From positions 1 to 32,468 of the forward strand of contig CALVFO010000041.1 of the NCBI GenBank assembly GCA_944326855.1: a DNA stretch of 32,468 bases, read 5' to 3'. The DNA comes from an uncultured Alistipes sp. (GTDB lineage Bacteria; Bacteroidota; Bacteroidia; Bacteroidales; Rikenellaceae). The translations under genes were made by a program, and so were the position numbers. Under the pieces are notes generated by a model. It saw nothing but the letters and a program-made list of their open reading frames with translations, did no database searches and had not been told where the DNA came from. Positions 8,593-16,420 of the stretch are shown here, piece after piece (position 1 is the stretch's first letter; every line of letters starts with the position of its first letter).

Positions 8593-9447
8593 TCAGTCCC
8601 GATAAAAACGAAGGACATATTCCACGTCTGGCAGATAGGAGCGCCCGAAAAGATTCAGGTGATTGAACAAGTGATACAACCGATAGAGATTGTCCCGATA
8701 GGCCCATCCTTCGGGCAAGGGATACTCCTGCATATAGGCCCGATAAAATGAATCCGGAAAGCCGCCGAATAAACGGGTCATCGCCAGTTCGGCTTCGCGA
8801 TGTCCGTAATAAACGGCCGGATCGATCAGCACGGCCTTTCCCGAAAGCGCACAAAGAAAATTTCCGTTCCACAAATCACCGTGCAGCAAACAGGGTGGTT
8901 CTTCACTGCCATGCAACAGGGCCGGAAGCCGCTTTTCCAGTTTCACGAAATCCGAACGGAGAGAGGCGTTCACATAACCGTTTCGTTCAGCCAGACGATA
9001 CTGAAACAACAACCTTTTGTTGAAATAAAACAGAGCCCAGTCCGTTCGTTCTTGTCCGTCGGCCCGATTGAGTTGAGGATTGGCTCCGATATAATTATCC
9101 TCGTAGAAGCCGAAAACCGAGCCCGTATAACGGTGCATGCGGGCCAATGAACGGCCGAATGTTTCGAAGAAATCGACCGGAGGGGTTCCCCGTTCGATGT
9201 AGCGGGTCAAAATAAAATCATCGCCCGCAAAGATCGCATCGGCCACCGGGATTTCGCCCGAACGCGCCAACTCCCGCAATCCGTTCGCCTCACACCGGAA
9301 ACTCCGCCCGGAGGCTCCCCGTTTTAAAAAATAGGCCTGTCCCGAACGGGTTCGGATCACTCCGCCGACAGCCACCCGCGACAGGGAGTCCTCGGTCAAC
9401 GGTTCGCCCACGCACTCTTCCAGAAAACTGCGGCAAAGCATCAACAT
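8593..9447 (-). CDS. Fructosamine kinase family protein (FN3K/YniA-like)
   Basis: This 284-residue protein has the kinase-like fold of the fructosamine-3-kinase family, which phosphorylates ketoamines on glycated amines and proteins so that the sugar is released. Visible landmarks are the lysine strand YFLKRG (K42), the glutamate helix CEANGLREL (E53), the catalytic loop LLHGDLWNGN (about 187-196) and the metal-binding segment IDPAVYYGHREAE (about 208-220). The last two are strongly diagnostic. Length is normal (bacterial members about 285-300). It starts 4 bases after the stop of the GNAT gene upstream, so the two are co-transcribed. Deglycation repair is the family role; the physiological substrate here is inferred only. 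Confidence 0.88.
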   Translation of the reverse strand: MLMLCRSFLEECVGEPLTEDSLSRVAVGGVIRTRSGQAYFLKRGASGRSFRCEANGLRELARSGEIPVADAIFAGDDFILTRYIERGTPPVDFFETFGRSLARMHRYTGSVFGFYEDNYIGANPQLNRADGQERTDWALFYFNKRLLFQYRLAERNGYVNASLRSDFVKLEKRLPALLHGSEEPPCLLHGDLWNGNFLCALSGKAVLIDPAVYYGHREAELAMTRLFGGFPDSFYRAYMQEYPLPEGWAYRDNLYRLYHLFNHLNLFGRSYLPDVEYVLRFYRD

Positions 9448-9451
9448 ACGA

Positions 9452-9994
9452 TTACAATTCGAGAGTGCCGTGTACCTCTTTCAAAGCATCTGCGGTCAAC
9501 TCATAGACCTGCAAATAGGGTTCATACATCTGACGATCTCCGACCGCATAGATGCCGTATCGCGAAGCCAACGAAAAACCAAAACGAGCATAATAATCCG
9601 GATCGCCCAATACCGCCACGGCCGTCCAGCCCAACTCACGAGCCCGACGAAAAGCCTCCTGCACCAACTTCGCACCGACCCCACGGTGACGATAGGCATA
9701 TTTCACGGCCAGAGGAGCCAACAACAAAATCCGAAAAGGTTCCACACGGGGTACACACATACGCTCCGGCCGGATAAAACTTTTACTCAACATCAAATGG
9801 CCGATCAGTTCCTTGCCGCAGTATGCGACCAGCGCCAGTTCCGGGATGTAATTGGTTCCCCGACGCAGACGGTCCACATAATCCTGTTCATACCCGTCGG
9901 ATATTTTGGCCGACAGGAAAGCCTTCTGAATCAAATCGTATACCGCTTCATATTCCTGCGGGCGCTCGGTAGATATCGTGATTTCCGTATCCAT
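9452..9994 (-). CDS. GNAT-family N-acetyltransferase (YhbS-like)
   Basis: From ATG at 9994 the product has 180 residues. It shows GNAT features: ELALVAYCGKELIGHLMLS (beta strands 2-3), LLLAPLAVKYAYRHRGVGAKLVQEAFRRA containing the acetyl-CoA loop RHRGVGAKL, and VAVLGDPDYYARFGF, the last typical of the YhbS subgroup. Acetyl-CoA-dependent transfer is the expected reaction; the acceptor is unknown. The frame is open to 10027, but a -7-like TATCTTGC at 10024-10031 on the same strand makes the longer start unlikely. It leads a two-gene operon with the fructosamine kinase. Confidence 0.85.
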   Translation of the reverse strand: MDTEITISTERPQEYEAVYDLIQKAFLSAKISDGYEQDYVDRLRRGTNYIPELALVAYCGKELIGHLMLSKSFIRPERMCVPRVEPFRILLLAPLAVKYAYRHRGVGAKLVQEAFRRARELGWTAVAVLGDPDYYARFGFSLASRYGIYAVGDRQMYEPYLQVYELTADALKEVHGTLEL

Positions 9995-10272
9995 ATTTTC
10001 GTGAAACTCGTTTTTTTCAGAGCGCAAGATACACGTTTTTCCGGGTTAGACAAGCAATTTGCGATCGAGAGAAGCAATTCCGGAGAGTTTTATCGACAAA
10101 CGGTGCAGTCCGATCATGAATCCTCCGCACGAATTGTCCTTTCCGAATGGTTTTCCGGTCTCCGGTCCGCTATCCGTTTTCAGTAAAACAGGCCACAAAT
10201 CAAAACGAGATGACAGATCGATGGAAAAATGGGATCGAATCACTATCTTTCGCGTCAAATCATCGAAAAGCC

Positions 10273-10944
10273 ATGATCGAATCCAGCACCTTCGACTTCT
10301 TAACGGACCTCCGTCACAACAACTACCGTGAATGGTATCACGCCTCCAAATCCCGCTGTGAAGCAGCACGCAACAACGTGCTGGAAACGGCTTCGGAAAT
10401 GATAGCCGGAATCAATCGATTCGATTCCTCGGTCGGTTATCCCGACCTGCGGAAATGCATGTTCCGCATGGCCCGAGACACCCGCTTTTCTCCCGACAAA
10501 ACACCTTATAAAACCCATATCGGCCTTGTTTTCAGCCCGGAAGGAAACACTCACTGCAAAACTTCGGTTTATTATCTTCACATCGAACCGAACGGCAGTT
10601 TCGTCTCCTGCGGCCTGTATATGCCCGATAAGCCACAACTGAAGGCCGTGCGCGAAGCCATCGTGGAAGAGTGGGACGAATTTTCGCAGATCGTTCAGGA
10701 CCCTATATTCCGGAAAACATTCGGCGACTTGTGCCGTGAAAACAAGGTATTGCAACGGGTTCCCAATGGATTCGACAAGAATTTCCCGGGGGCCGACTAT
10801 TTGAAGTTGAATTCGTTCTATGTTTATGCCTCCTTCCCGGATCACGAGGTTTGCGCTTCCGATTTCGTTTCCCGGGCATTGCAGATCCTCGAATACACAG
10901 CTCCGCTCAACCGGTTTTTAAACCGGGCTATTCAAAACGGTTAA
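10273..10944 (+). CDS. DUF2461 (TIGR02453-type) family protein
   Basis: The 223-residue product from ATG 10273 begins MIESSTFDFLTDLRHNNYREWYHASK, matching the usual opening of DUF2461 proteins (hydrophobic FL.DL..NN..EW). It continues with FRMARDTRFSPDKTPYKTHIGLVFS and YYLHIEPNGSFVSCGLYMPDK, both family hallmarks. No biochemical function is established for the family that I can state. The frame is open upstream, but the initiation at 10273 fits the family N-terminus, and a near-consensus -7 box TATCTTTC at 10244-10251 precedes it. It appears to be a single-gene unit. Confidence 0.85.
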   Translation: MIESSTFDFLTDLRHNNYREWYHASKSRCEAARNNVLETASEMIAGINRFDSSVGYPDLRKCMFRMARDTRFSPDKTPYKTHIGLVFSPEGNTHCKTSVYYLHIEPNGSFVSCGLYMPDKPQLKAVREAIVEEWDEFSQIVQDPIFRKTFGDLCRENKVLQRVPNGFDKNFPGADYLKLNSFYVYASFPDHEVCASDFVSRALQILEYTAPLNRFLNRAIQNG

Positions 10945-11157
10945 CCCATTCAGGTTCCGGACGAGGCCTCGATACCAAGAGTTCCCTACCCCACGGGATC
11001 CGCACAATCCGACAACCAGTCTGAGCCAAAACCACTCATCGGAACAACCCTGAAAGCAAGATTTCCCGACCAATCGGATATATCGGCCCTCAGACCGTAT
11101 GATCCGACGCCTAACAGAGAATCTTTCCCCCATTCACAGTAACGTGCGACTTAAATA

Positions 11158-11796
11158 ATGAAGATAATAAATTGGACATTACTTTTTCTTGTATCGCTTT
11201 GGGGTTGTTGGGATAGCGTGAAAGCAAGCTCATTGCAGCAAGATACCATAAGGGATATAACCTACCAACTTTATCCGTTGGGGATTGCTTGCCGCAATCA
11301 TGATATGGCCACCATACAACGGTTGCTGGCCGAGACAGAGGAACCTATGGCAATGGGTAATGATTATTACGATTTTGACATACTCTATACAGCAATCTAT
11401 TTTGACAAAGAAGATGTACTGAAATATGCCCTTACCCGATATAAAGACATTAATGACAGAGTATATAGTGATGAATATGGGCTAACGCTCTTGACCTACG
11501 CCTGCAAATTGTCCAACGTGAAGTTAGCCCGCATATTGCTGGAGCATGGCATTAACGTAAATGGTTACCAAAGTCCATACGATACATATAAGGCATATCC
11601 GATTATGGAAGCCATTGCCAATAATAACTTAGAACTGGTGAAGTTGCTGTTAGAATATCATGCAGACCTTGATATAAAGGACAGTAACGGCAATACTCCT
11701 CTCACTTTAGCAAAGGAAACCGGTGCAAAAGAAATTGAAGATTTACTTTTGCAATGGATGAAACCACAAAAAAAGAATGCGAACAACGCAGAATAA
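11158..11796 (+). CDS. Exported ankyrin-repeat protein, AT-rich, probably acquired
   Basis: The 212-residue protein starts with a hydrophobic signal (about 1-23; an SLWGC stretch at residues 13-17 could be a weak lipobox). It carries ankyrin-type repeats: LGIACRNHDMATIQRLLAE, GLTLLTYACKLSNVKLARILLEHGINVN, and YPIMEAIANNNLELVKLLLEYHADLDIKDSNGNTPLTLAKETGAKEIEDLLL (about 148-200). Ankyrin repeats bind other proteins. Codon use is clearly richer in A/T (many ATA, TTA, AAT, GAT) than that of all its neighbours, suggesting recent transfer. No mobile gene or direct repeat is seen beside it. In secretion-linked contexts such proteins can be immunity factors, but no effector gene is adjacent, so no function is claimed. 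Confidence 0.8.
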   Translation: MKIINWTLLFLVSLWGCWDSVKASSLQQDTIRDITYQLYPLGIACRNHDMATIQRLLAETEEPMAMGNDYYDFDILYTAIYFDKEDVLKYALTRYKDINDRVYSDEYGLTLLTYACKLSNVKLARILLEHGINVNGYQSPYDTYKAYPIMEAIANNNLELVKLLLEYHADLDIKDSNGNTPLTLAKETGAKEIEDLLLQWMKPQKKNANNAE

Positions 11797-11845
11797 CGGC
11801 AAGCCGTTCCCGGCTGAACCATTAGGCAATCCCGAGGAAAAAACG

Positions 11846-11853
11846 TACTTTTG
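11846..11853 (+). promoter_or_regulatory. -7 box upstream of the binding lipoprotein gene
   Basis: TACTTTTG matches TAnnTTTG and lies 36 bases before the ATG at 11890. A non-ATG start at 11851 would fall inside this box, which supports 11890. The -33 region (TTAG near 11822-11825) is weak. Confidence 0.5.
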
Positions 11854-11889
11854 CAAAACTCTTTCGATCCGGACCTAAAACCAACCGAC

Positions 11890-12876
11890 ATGAATGTGAG
11901 ACACCCCCAAAAAAAGCATATATTGTATTGGCTGACAGGAATTGCTTGCCTGTTGACCCTGAGCGGATGCCTCAAGAAATCGGAATACATCACCGAACGT
12001 ATCGGTATCGCGCTGGCTCCACGCAACAACCATTGGGGGGCTGCTGTCTCTCAATACAGTACCCTGGAAGCGGCATCCTATCAATTGCCCTATTTCCTGA
12101 CCAATGCCACCTCCAGCAGCACGACCTCCGACAGCGCCAGCCAGCGTTCGCAACTGATCAACATGGCCTACCCCAACAGCGAGACCCTGAATCCCTGCCG
12201 TGCCATCATTCTTTCTCCCGTCGGACAGGATCTTAAAAGCCTGGACAGCATTATCAAGGCCCAAATTCCGCTGATCTTTTTCGAACGGCCGGTCGAAGGC
12301 GTGGAATACGCATACCTGGTCACCGGAGACAACGAACAAGCCGGCCGGCAAGCCGCCGAATTCATTCTCGACACCCTGGGTAACACAACCCCACAGGTAT
12401 TGACATTGGAGGCCGCCGACACCAATTACCAAATTCGGCTGAAGGCATTCCGCACTCAACTGGGGGTCAACACCGCCGATTCACTGGTTTCGGTTCCCTC
12501 CCGGGAAGAGGGAAAAAACATGATGCTTTCGGTGTTGGCGACCGAAGGTTCGGAACGGATCAATGCCGTATATACCGCCGACGACGATCTGGCTTTGGGG
12601 GTTTTGGATGCTTTGAACGACCAAGGGAATACAAGCGTTAAAATCGTGGTAGGAGGAGGTGGCGAACAGGAACTGTTGGAACTCATCCAATCCACCGACA
12701 ACCGGATCATCGCTACCACCCTGTACTCCCCGGCCATGATCCGCAGCTGCGTGGAAGTAGCCTATCGACTGGTTATTCTGGGTGAAACCCCCGCTCAAAA
12801 AGAAGAACATCATCCCTCTGTGCTGATCGATCGCTCCAATGTGGCCGAATACCTCGATCCCGAATCCTTGTATTAA
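11890..12876 (+). CDS. Substrate-binding lipoprotein of the periplasmic sugar-binding/LacI type, orphan
   Basis: The 328-residue product has a lipoprotein signal ending LLTLSGC, giving a lipidated Cys at residue 27. The mature part is a periplasmic-binding-protein type I fold as in sugar ABC transporters and LacI effector domains: ERIGIALAPRNNHWGAAVSQ, CRAIILSPVGQDLKSLDSIIKAQIPLIFFERP, YLVTGDNEQAGRQAAEFIL, and INAVYTADDDLALGVLDALNDQG. There is no DNA-binding domain. No ABC permease or ATPase gene lies in the window, so transport is not supported by context; a sensory or sugar-capturing role is possible. A GNAT gene follows after 26 bases and then a membrane ferredoxin, perhaps one transcript. 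Confidence 0.82.
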   Translation: MNVRHPQKKHILYWLTGIACLLTLSGCLKKSEYITERIGIALAPRNNHWGAAVSQYSTLEAASYQLPYFLTNATSSSTTSDSASQRSQLINMAYPNSETLNPCRAIILSPVGQDLKSLDSIIKAQIPLIFFERPVEGVEYAYLVTGDNEQAGRQAAEFILDTLGNTTPQVLTLEAADTNYQIRLKAFRTQLGVNTADSLVSVPSREEGKNMMLSVLATEGSERINAVYTADDDLALGVLDALNDQGNTSVKIVVGGGGEQELLELIQSTDNRIIATTLYSPAMIRSCVEVAYRLVILGETPAQKEEHHPSVLIDRSNVAEYLDPESLY

Positions 12877-12902
12877 CTTCAATATTTTCTCAGAAAGTAT
12901 CC

Positions 12903-13436
12903 ATGGACATCTTTCGACTGACCGATACGAACGATCCGTTATTCGCCCCCGTTTGGGAAATCTACACGGCCAGTTTCCCGATCTGCGAACAACGTACCCT
13001 GGCTCACCAGCAAACCGCATTCCGTTCCCCCGATTTCCACTTCCTGGCCTACTACGAAGGAAACATTCCGGTCGGACTGATCGGTTATTGGGAAATCGAC
13101 GATTATCTCTACATCGAACATTATGCCATCAACCCGACCCTACGCGGTGGCGGTTACGGCAGCCGGATTCTCGAAGAGCTGATCCGGCATACGGACCGCA
13201 CGGTCATCCTGGAAATCGACGACGTAACAGACGAGATATCGACCCGTCGTCTCCATTTCTACCAACGCCTGGGATTCGTGCTGAATCCATACCTTCATCC
13301 ATTGCACCGCTACCGGGAAGGAGCGGAACATCAGAATGCCGTTTTGAAGATTCTGAGCTATCCCACAGCAATCGATTCTACGACTTACGAACGTTTCAAC
13401 CACGATTTGGAGACGATCGTCATGAAACGCGACTGA
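12903..13436 (+). CDS. GNAT-family N-acetyltransferase
   Basis: The 177-residue product opens MDIFRLTDTNDPLFAPVWEIYTASFP and contains FLAYYEGNIPVGLIGYW and YIEHYAINPTLRGGGYGSRILEEL, where RGGGYGS is the acetyl-CoA pyrophosphate loop. It ends the domain with RRLHFYQRLGFVLNPY, the usual GNAT strand 5 to helix 4 region. The substrate is unknown. It lies 26 bases after the binding lipoprotein and 19 bases before the membrane ferredoxin, consistent with co-transcription. Its start is supported by the family-like N-terminus; no competing upstream start is visible. Confidence 0.85.
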   Translation: MDIFRLTDTNDPLFAPVWEIYTASFPICEQRTLAHQQTAFRSPDFHFLAYYEGNIPVGLIGYWEIDDYLYIEHYAINPTLRGGGYGSRILEELIRHTDRTVILEIDDVTDEISTRRLHFYQRLGFVLNPYLHPLHRYREGAEHQNAVLKILSYPTAIDSTTYERFNHDLETIVMKRD

Positions 13437-13455
13437 TCCATACAACCGAAAATCG

Positions 13456-14487
13456 ATGCAACTTCGGACTACAGAGCCATCCCGACCCCTGCCTCAAACC
13501 TCCCGTACTCGTCGTTCCGAACGAAGATGGGCCCTGGCCACAACTTTGGCCATTGCCGGAATACTCAGCGCCGTACAGTTACAGGTAAAATCCCCCCTAT
13601 TGTTAGGAGAGCGATGGTTCCCGGGGGGCGGGTGGATTCAGATCATCTTGGCGGCCGGAGCCGGCGGATGGCTGTACGTTCGGTTGCAGCCGCTTCCGAC
13701 CCGAAGCCGATGGAGAAAACGGACGTGGTTGTTGTTTACCCTCGTATTTTTCGCTCAACTGATTCTGGGCATTGGGGTGGATCCGCGCTTTTTACTCAAC
13801 GGAGAACTTCATTTCCCCATACCGGATCTCATTGTAGGAGGAGCCGTTTATCGGTGGCAATTGGGCTTCATGCCGCTACTGTTTCTGGTGACCGTCCTGA
13901 TTTCCGGAGGGGCCTGGTGTCACCAACTTTGCTATTTCGGAGCGTTGGACGCCTTAGCGGCCGGGGAAAACCCCACCCCAAACCAACTCAATTCCTCGAC
14001 GCGTCAACGCCTTCGATTCGGGATCCTCGTACTATTCATACTCACAGCCCTCGGACTGAGGCTGGCTGGTGTATCCTCCTTATGGGCCACCCTGAGCGCC
14101 GGTGCCGTCGGTCTGTTAGGCGTCGGAATCATACTGTTCGGCTCCTATAGACGCAAACGCATGGTACACTGTTCTCTTTATTGCCCCTTAGGCACCCTGG
14201 TATCCTATCTAAAATCGGTTTCGCCCTGGCGATTTCGCATCACAAATCGGTGTACCCACTGCCTGATGTGTTCCCGACATTGTCCCTATGGAGCCCTGAC
14301 TCCCTCCGACATCGAACAGGGAAAACCCGGTCGCAGCTGCACTTTATGCGGAGACTGTCTGCCTCACTGTCCTCACCAGGCCCTGGGGTATTCCTTCCCG
14401 GGTTTAAAACCCGCCACGGCTCAACGTCTCTGGCTGTGTGTCTGCACAACGCTCTATCTTTGTTTCCTGATGTTGGCCCGCATCTGA
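13456..14487 (+). CDS. Membrane-bound 4Fe-4S polyferredoxin (NapH/NosR-like)
   Basis: The 343-residue protein has about six hydrophobic segments (near 25-42, 60-76, 90-108, 136-152, 188-205, 212-230) and a C-terminal one (about 325-341). Two ferredoxin clusters are complete: C266-C269-C272-C276 (CTHCLMCSRHCP) and C295-C298-C301-C305 (CTLCGDCLPHCP). Membrane-embedded cysteine pairs C155/C159 (WCHQLCYFGALD) and C239/C243 (CSLYCPLG) are typical of the NapH/NosR/CcoG group, which pass electrons between the quinone pool or flavins and partner reductases. No partner reductase is encoded nearby, so its electron acceptor is unknown. It closes the possible lipoprotein-GNAT-ferredoxin transcript. Confidence 0.85.
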   Translation: MQLRTTEPSRPLPQTSRTRRSERRWALATTLAIAGILSAVQLQVKSPLLLGERWFPGGGWIQIILAAGAGGWLYVRLQPLPTRSRWRKRTWLLFTLVFFAQLILGIGVDPRFLLNGELHFPIPDLIVGGAVYRWQLGFMPLLFLVTVLISGGAWCHQLCYFGALDALAAGENPTPNQLNSSTRQRLRFGILVLFILTALGLRLAGVSSLWATLSAGAVGLLGVGIILFGSYRRKRMVHCSLYCPLGTLVSYLKSVSPWRFRITNRCTHCLMCSRHCPYGALTPSDIEQGKPGRSCTLCGDCLPHCPHQALGYSFPGLKPATAQRLWLCVCTTLYLCFLMLARI

Positions 14488-14508
14488 GGTTTTCGTTTCC
14501 GGTCACCC

Positions 14509-14548
14509 TAAAAACAAGTTGGTGTCACCGCTTCGCGATAACACCAAC
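14509..14548 (-). terminator. Intrinsic terminator of the candidate small RNA
   Basis: On the minus strand GTTGGTGT and ACACCAAC (plus-strand 14541-14548 and 14518-14525) pair, with an inner CGC-GAA-GCG hairpin, and TTGTTTTTA follows directly (14509-14517). The T-run is on the minus-strand side only, so it terminates leftward transcription. Confidence 0.75.
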
Positions 14549-14720
14549 CCCACTAACTACTAACTATTAACCTAACTTCTACAACATTACCTAACTGACA
14601 TTCAGGTTGTGTAGAAACTTTCAGAGAGCCCCCTCAGACTACTCTGCAAGCGATTTTGCTTGAATATCTCCTGATCGGCAGGATCCGATCCTCGTTCCAA
14701 ATTTAAAATTGAGACTTTCT
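14510..14720 (-). ncRNA. Candidate structured small noncoding RNA, family not identified
   Basis: A complete transcription unit of about 211 nt reads leftwards. It has a consensus promoter (14727-14757), a predicted start near 14720 and an intrinsic terminator (14509-14548), with no usable reading frame between. Four local hairpins can be drawn: 14673-14690 (GATCGG/CCGATC), 14647-14662 (CAAGC/GCTTG), 14622-14646 (CAGAG/CTCTG) and 14577-14616 (7-bp stem TTCTACA/TGTAGAA plus ACCT/AGGT). Between the last hairpin and the terminator the RNA repeats GUUAG several times in an apparently unpaired stretch. Candidates include 6S RNA, the Bacteroidales-1 RNA, or an undescribed RNA; I cannot assign it by eye. 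It is an independent unit, antiparallel to the ferredoxin gene and divergent from the MBL gene. Confidence 0.6.
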
Positions 14721-14946
14721 TTAATGCAAAGATAACTATATTTTTCGTTTTCCCAAATTTTAACCGCACAAAATGTATGTTAAAAAAAGTTAATCTTTCG
14801 TTTTAGCGACGTTTTCGATTTTTTCTTCTGAAGAGCCAGAATTAGCCTTCGAATCGACACCAAATTCCTTTGCTTTTTGTATCTTTAAACATAGAACGTC
14901 ATTCCCGGAACAATTCGTATATATTATATCAAAAAAACAGATCAAA
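14721..14946. other. Gene-free stretch between the small RNA and the MBL-fold gene
   Basis: This AT-rich stretch holds the small-RNA promoter and the probable MBL promoter. A short minus-strand frame (about 14790-14890) would encode a charged tail (EFGVDSKANSGSSEEKIENV) but lacks a credible start, so it is not called a gene. Confidence 0.5.
14727..14757 (-). promoter_or_regulatory. Consensus promoter driving the candidate small RNA
   Basis: TTTG (14754-14757), exactly 19 bases, then TATCTTTG (14727-14734): a perfect match to both boxes of the Bacteroidota housekeeping promoter and, with yajC's, the best in the window. No coding sequence follows it. Confidence 0.8.
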
Positions 14947-15588
14947 ATGGATAAATACCTCTCCTCTGCCGGCGAAATCGCCATCCAACACATCGGTCAC
15001 GGCTCGATTATGCTTCTCTGGCGCGACAAGATCGTTCAGGTGGACCCGTACAGCGAAGTGGCCGATTACAAAACCTTGCCGAAAGCCGATATGATCCTGA
15101 TCACGCACGATCATTACGACCATTACGATCCGCAAGCCATCGAAGACACCCGAAAACCCGATACGATGATCATCGGGAAATTTCCGGACGATACCCCCAT
15201 ACGCTCCCGTATTCCGCTCGACAACGGACAACAAACCCAATGGGAAGGAATCACCATCAAGGCCGTAGCCGCCTATAACCGACTACACATGCGCGCCCCC
15301 GGCCAGCCTTTCCACCCCCAAGGTTTCGGAAACGGTTACATACTGAAAATCGGAGATTTGACCCTTTACATCGCCGGAGATACCGAACCCATACCCGAAA
15401 TGCGGGACCTGGGGCCTGTCGATATCGCCTTTCTGCCCCAGAACCTGCCCTACACCATGGATCCGGACATGTTTATCGAAGCCGTCCACATGATTCGCCC
15501 GCGCATTCTGTATCCCTATCATTACGGAGAGATCGATCGCAAGGCCCTGGCCCGCGCTTTACCCGAAATCGATATTCGTTGGAAATAA
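14947..15588 (+). CDS. MBL-fold metallo-hydrolase (UlaG-like)
   Basis: The 213-residue product has the metallo-beta-lactamase metal motif H54-x-H56-x-D58-H59 (THDHYDHYD), preceded by IQHIGHGSIMLLW and VDPY, the opening of the UlaG-like subgroup. Further metal ligands appear as D145 in YIAGDTEP and H192 in PYHYGE. These proteins are cytoplasmic metal-dependent hydrolases of varied phosphoester or lactone substrates; the actual substrate is unknown. All ligand residues are present, so it should be active. No signal peptide is seen. It is convergent with a methyltransferase gene 19 bases away. A partial -7 match TATCTTTA at 14880-14887 may be its promoter. Confidence 0.88.
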   Translation: MDKYLSSAGEIAIQHIGHGSIMLLWRDKIVQVDPYSEVADYKTLPKADMILITHDHYDHYDPQAIEDTRKPDTMIIGKFPDDTPIRSRIPLDNGQQTQWEGITIKAVAAYNRLHMRAPGQPFHPQGFGNGYILKIGDLTLYIAGDTEPIPEMRDLGPVDIAFLPQNLPYTMDPDMFIEAVHMIRPRILYPYHYGEIDRKALARALPEIDIRWK

Positions 15589-15607
15589 CCGCAAACGAAG
15601 CCACCCG

Positions 15608-16360
15608 TCAATAGGTGGCGATATAGACCCAATCGAAACAGGACTCGGAGGCAGGAGCGACATAATAATCCGACGAGGTCAGTGAACAGGTCAATGTTCG
15701 ATTGGCAATGAATATTTTGCGGCGGGTCATCCGATAATAAAGGCTGTAGGGAATCCGAAACAACACACGCGGCAACCAACAATGCAGCTTCAAGAGGTCG
15801 TGTCGGAGCAGTTGTTGAACGAATTGACGACTTTTTTCGTAATAGGTCATCGCCCGGGAATTTCCGAACACCCCCTTGCGATCCACCTCCCGAAAACGAT
15901 AACGCAACAAATTGCACAACTCGTCGCCCAAATACTCCCTGACATACCAGGGATTACGGGTCAGCGACATTCTGCGATTCGGAGAAATCAGGATCAAGCG
16001 TCCTCCCGGTTTCAACATACGGTGCAGTTCACGGATCATTTCGAAATCATCCCGGACATGAACCAACACATGGTAGGAAATGATACAATCGAAACTCCCG
16101 CTGGCCTGAATAAAAGGAGGATGTGTCAGGCGATAGAATTCGACATGTTCCCAACGCGTCGTATCGACACGGCAGGCATGACGGCTGACGATCGTCAGGC
16201 TGCGCACCCGCGGAGCGATCAAATCGATTCCATCCGGATAACAATCACTGATTTCCAATACATCGCCCGAGATTTCTTGGGCGATGTATTCATAAATGGC
16301 CCGACGACGCTGGTACTGAAAATTGTCGGACATATCCCGTACGGAGGAAACTTCATTCAT
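15608..16360 (-). CDS. Class I SAM-dependent methyltransferase
   Basis: The 250-residue product carries a class I methyltransferase core, though motif I is atypical: GDVLEISDCYPDGIDLIAP (about 32-50) replaces the usual glycine-rich loop. Clearer are FDCIISYHVLVHVRDDFEMIRELHRMLKPGGRLILISPNRR (about 89-129), the classical post-motif region of ubiE/Methyltransf_11 proteins. The C-terminal third (YYEKSRQFVQQLLRHD... YSLYYRMTRRKIF) is basic and unassigned. The acceptor substrate is unknown. It has its own promoter (16385-16415) in the 60-base gap after the ligase gene, so it is separately transcribed although on the same strand. Confidence 0.78.
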   Translation of the reverse strand: MNEVSSVRDMSDNFQYQRRRAIYEYIAQEISGDVLEISDCYPDGIDLIAPRVRSLTIVSRHACRVDTTRWEHVEFYRLTHPPFIQASGSFDCIISYHVLVHVRDDFEMIRELHRMLKPGGRLILISPNRRMSLTRNPWYVREYLGDELCNLLRYRFREVDRKGVFGNSRAMTYYEKSRQFVQQLLRHDLLKLHCWLPRVLFRIPYSLYYRMTRRKIFIANRTLTCSLTSSDYYVAPASESCFDWVYIATY

Positions 16361-16384
16361 GGCAGGCCGGAATTAAAGCCGCTT

Positions 16385-16415
16385 CAAAGATAAGCATTCT
16401 CGGCGATTCAAAAAA
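16385..16415 (-). promoter_or_regulatory. Promoter of the methyltransferase gene
   Basis: TATCTTTG on the minus strand (16385-16392) with TTTT (16412-16415) 19 bases upstream. The -7 is perfect and the -33 has one mismatch. Start codon follows about 25 bases from the box. Confidence 0.6.
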
Positions 16416-16420
16416 TCCGT

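Noticed and set aside
10911-10926. Palindrome CCGGTTT-TT-AAACCGG
   Set aside because: Inside the last codons of the DUF2461 gene; no T-run in place for a terminator and likely chance.
11795-11808. Small hairpin AACGGC-AA-GCCGTT after the ankyrin gene
   Set aside because: Six-base stem with two-base loop and no T-run; too weak to call a terminator.
14790-14993. Short minus-strand frame with a coding-like charged tail (EFGVDSKANSGSSEEKIENV)
   Set aside because: The only ATG start lies inside the MBL gene on the other strand and the first half is not protein-like; no promoter or homologue recognised. Possibly a relic, not supportable.
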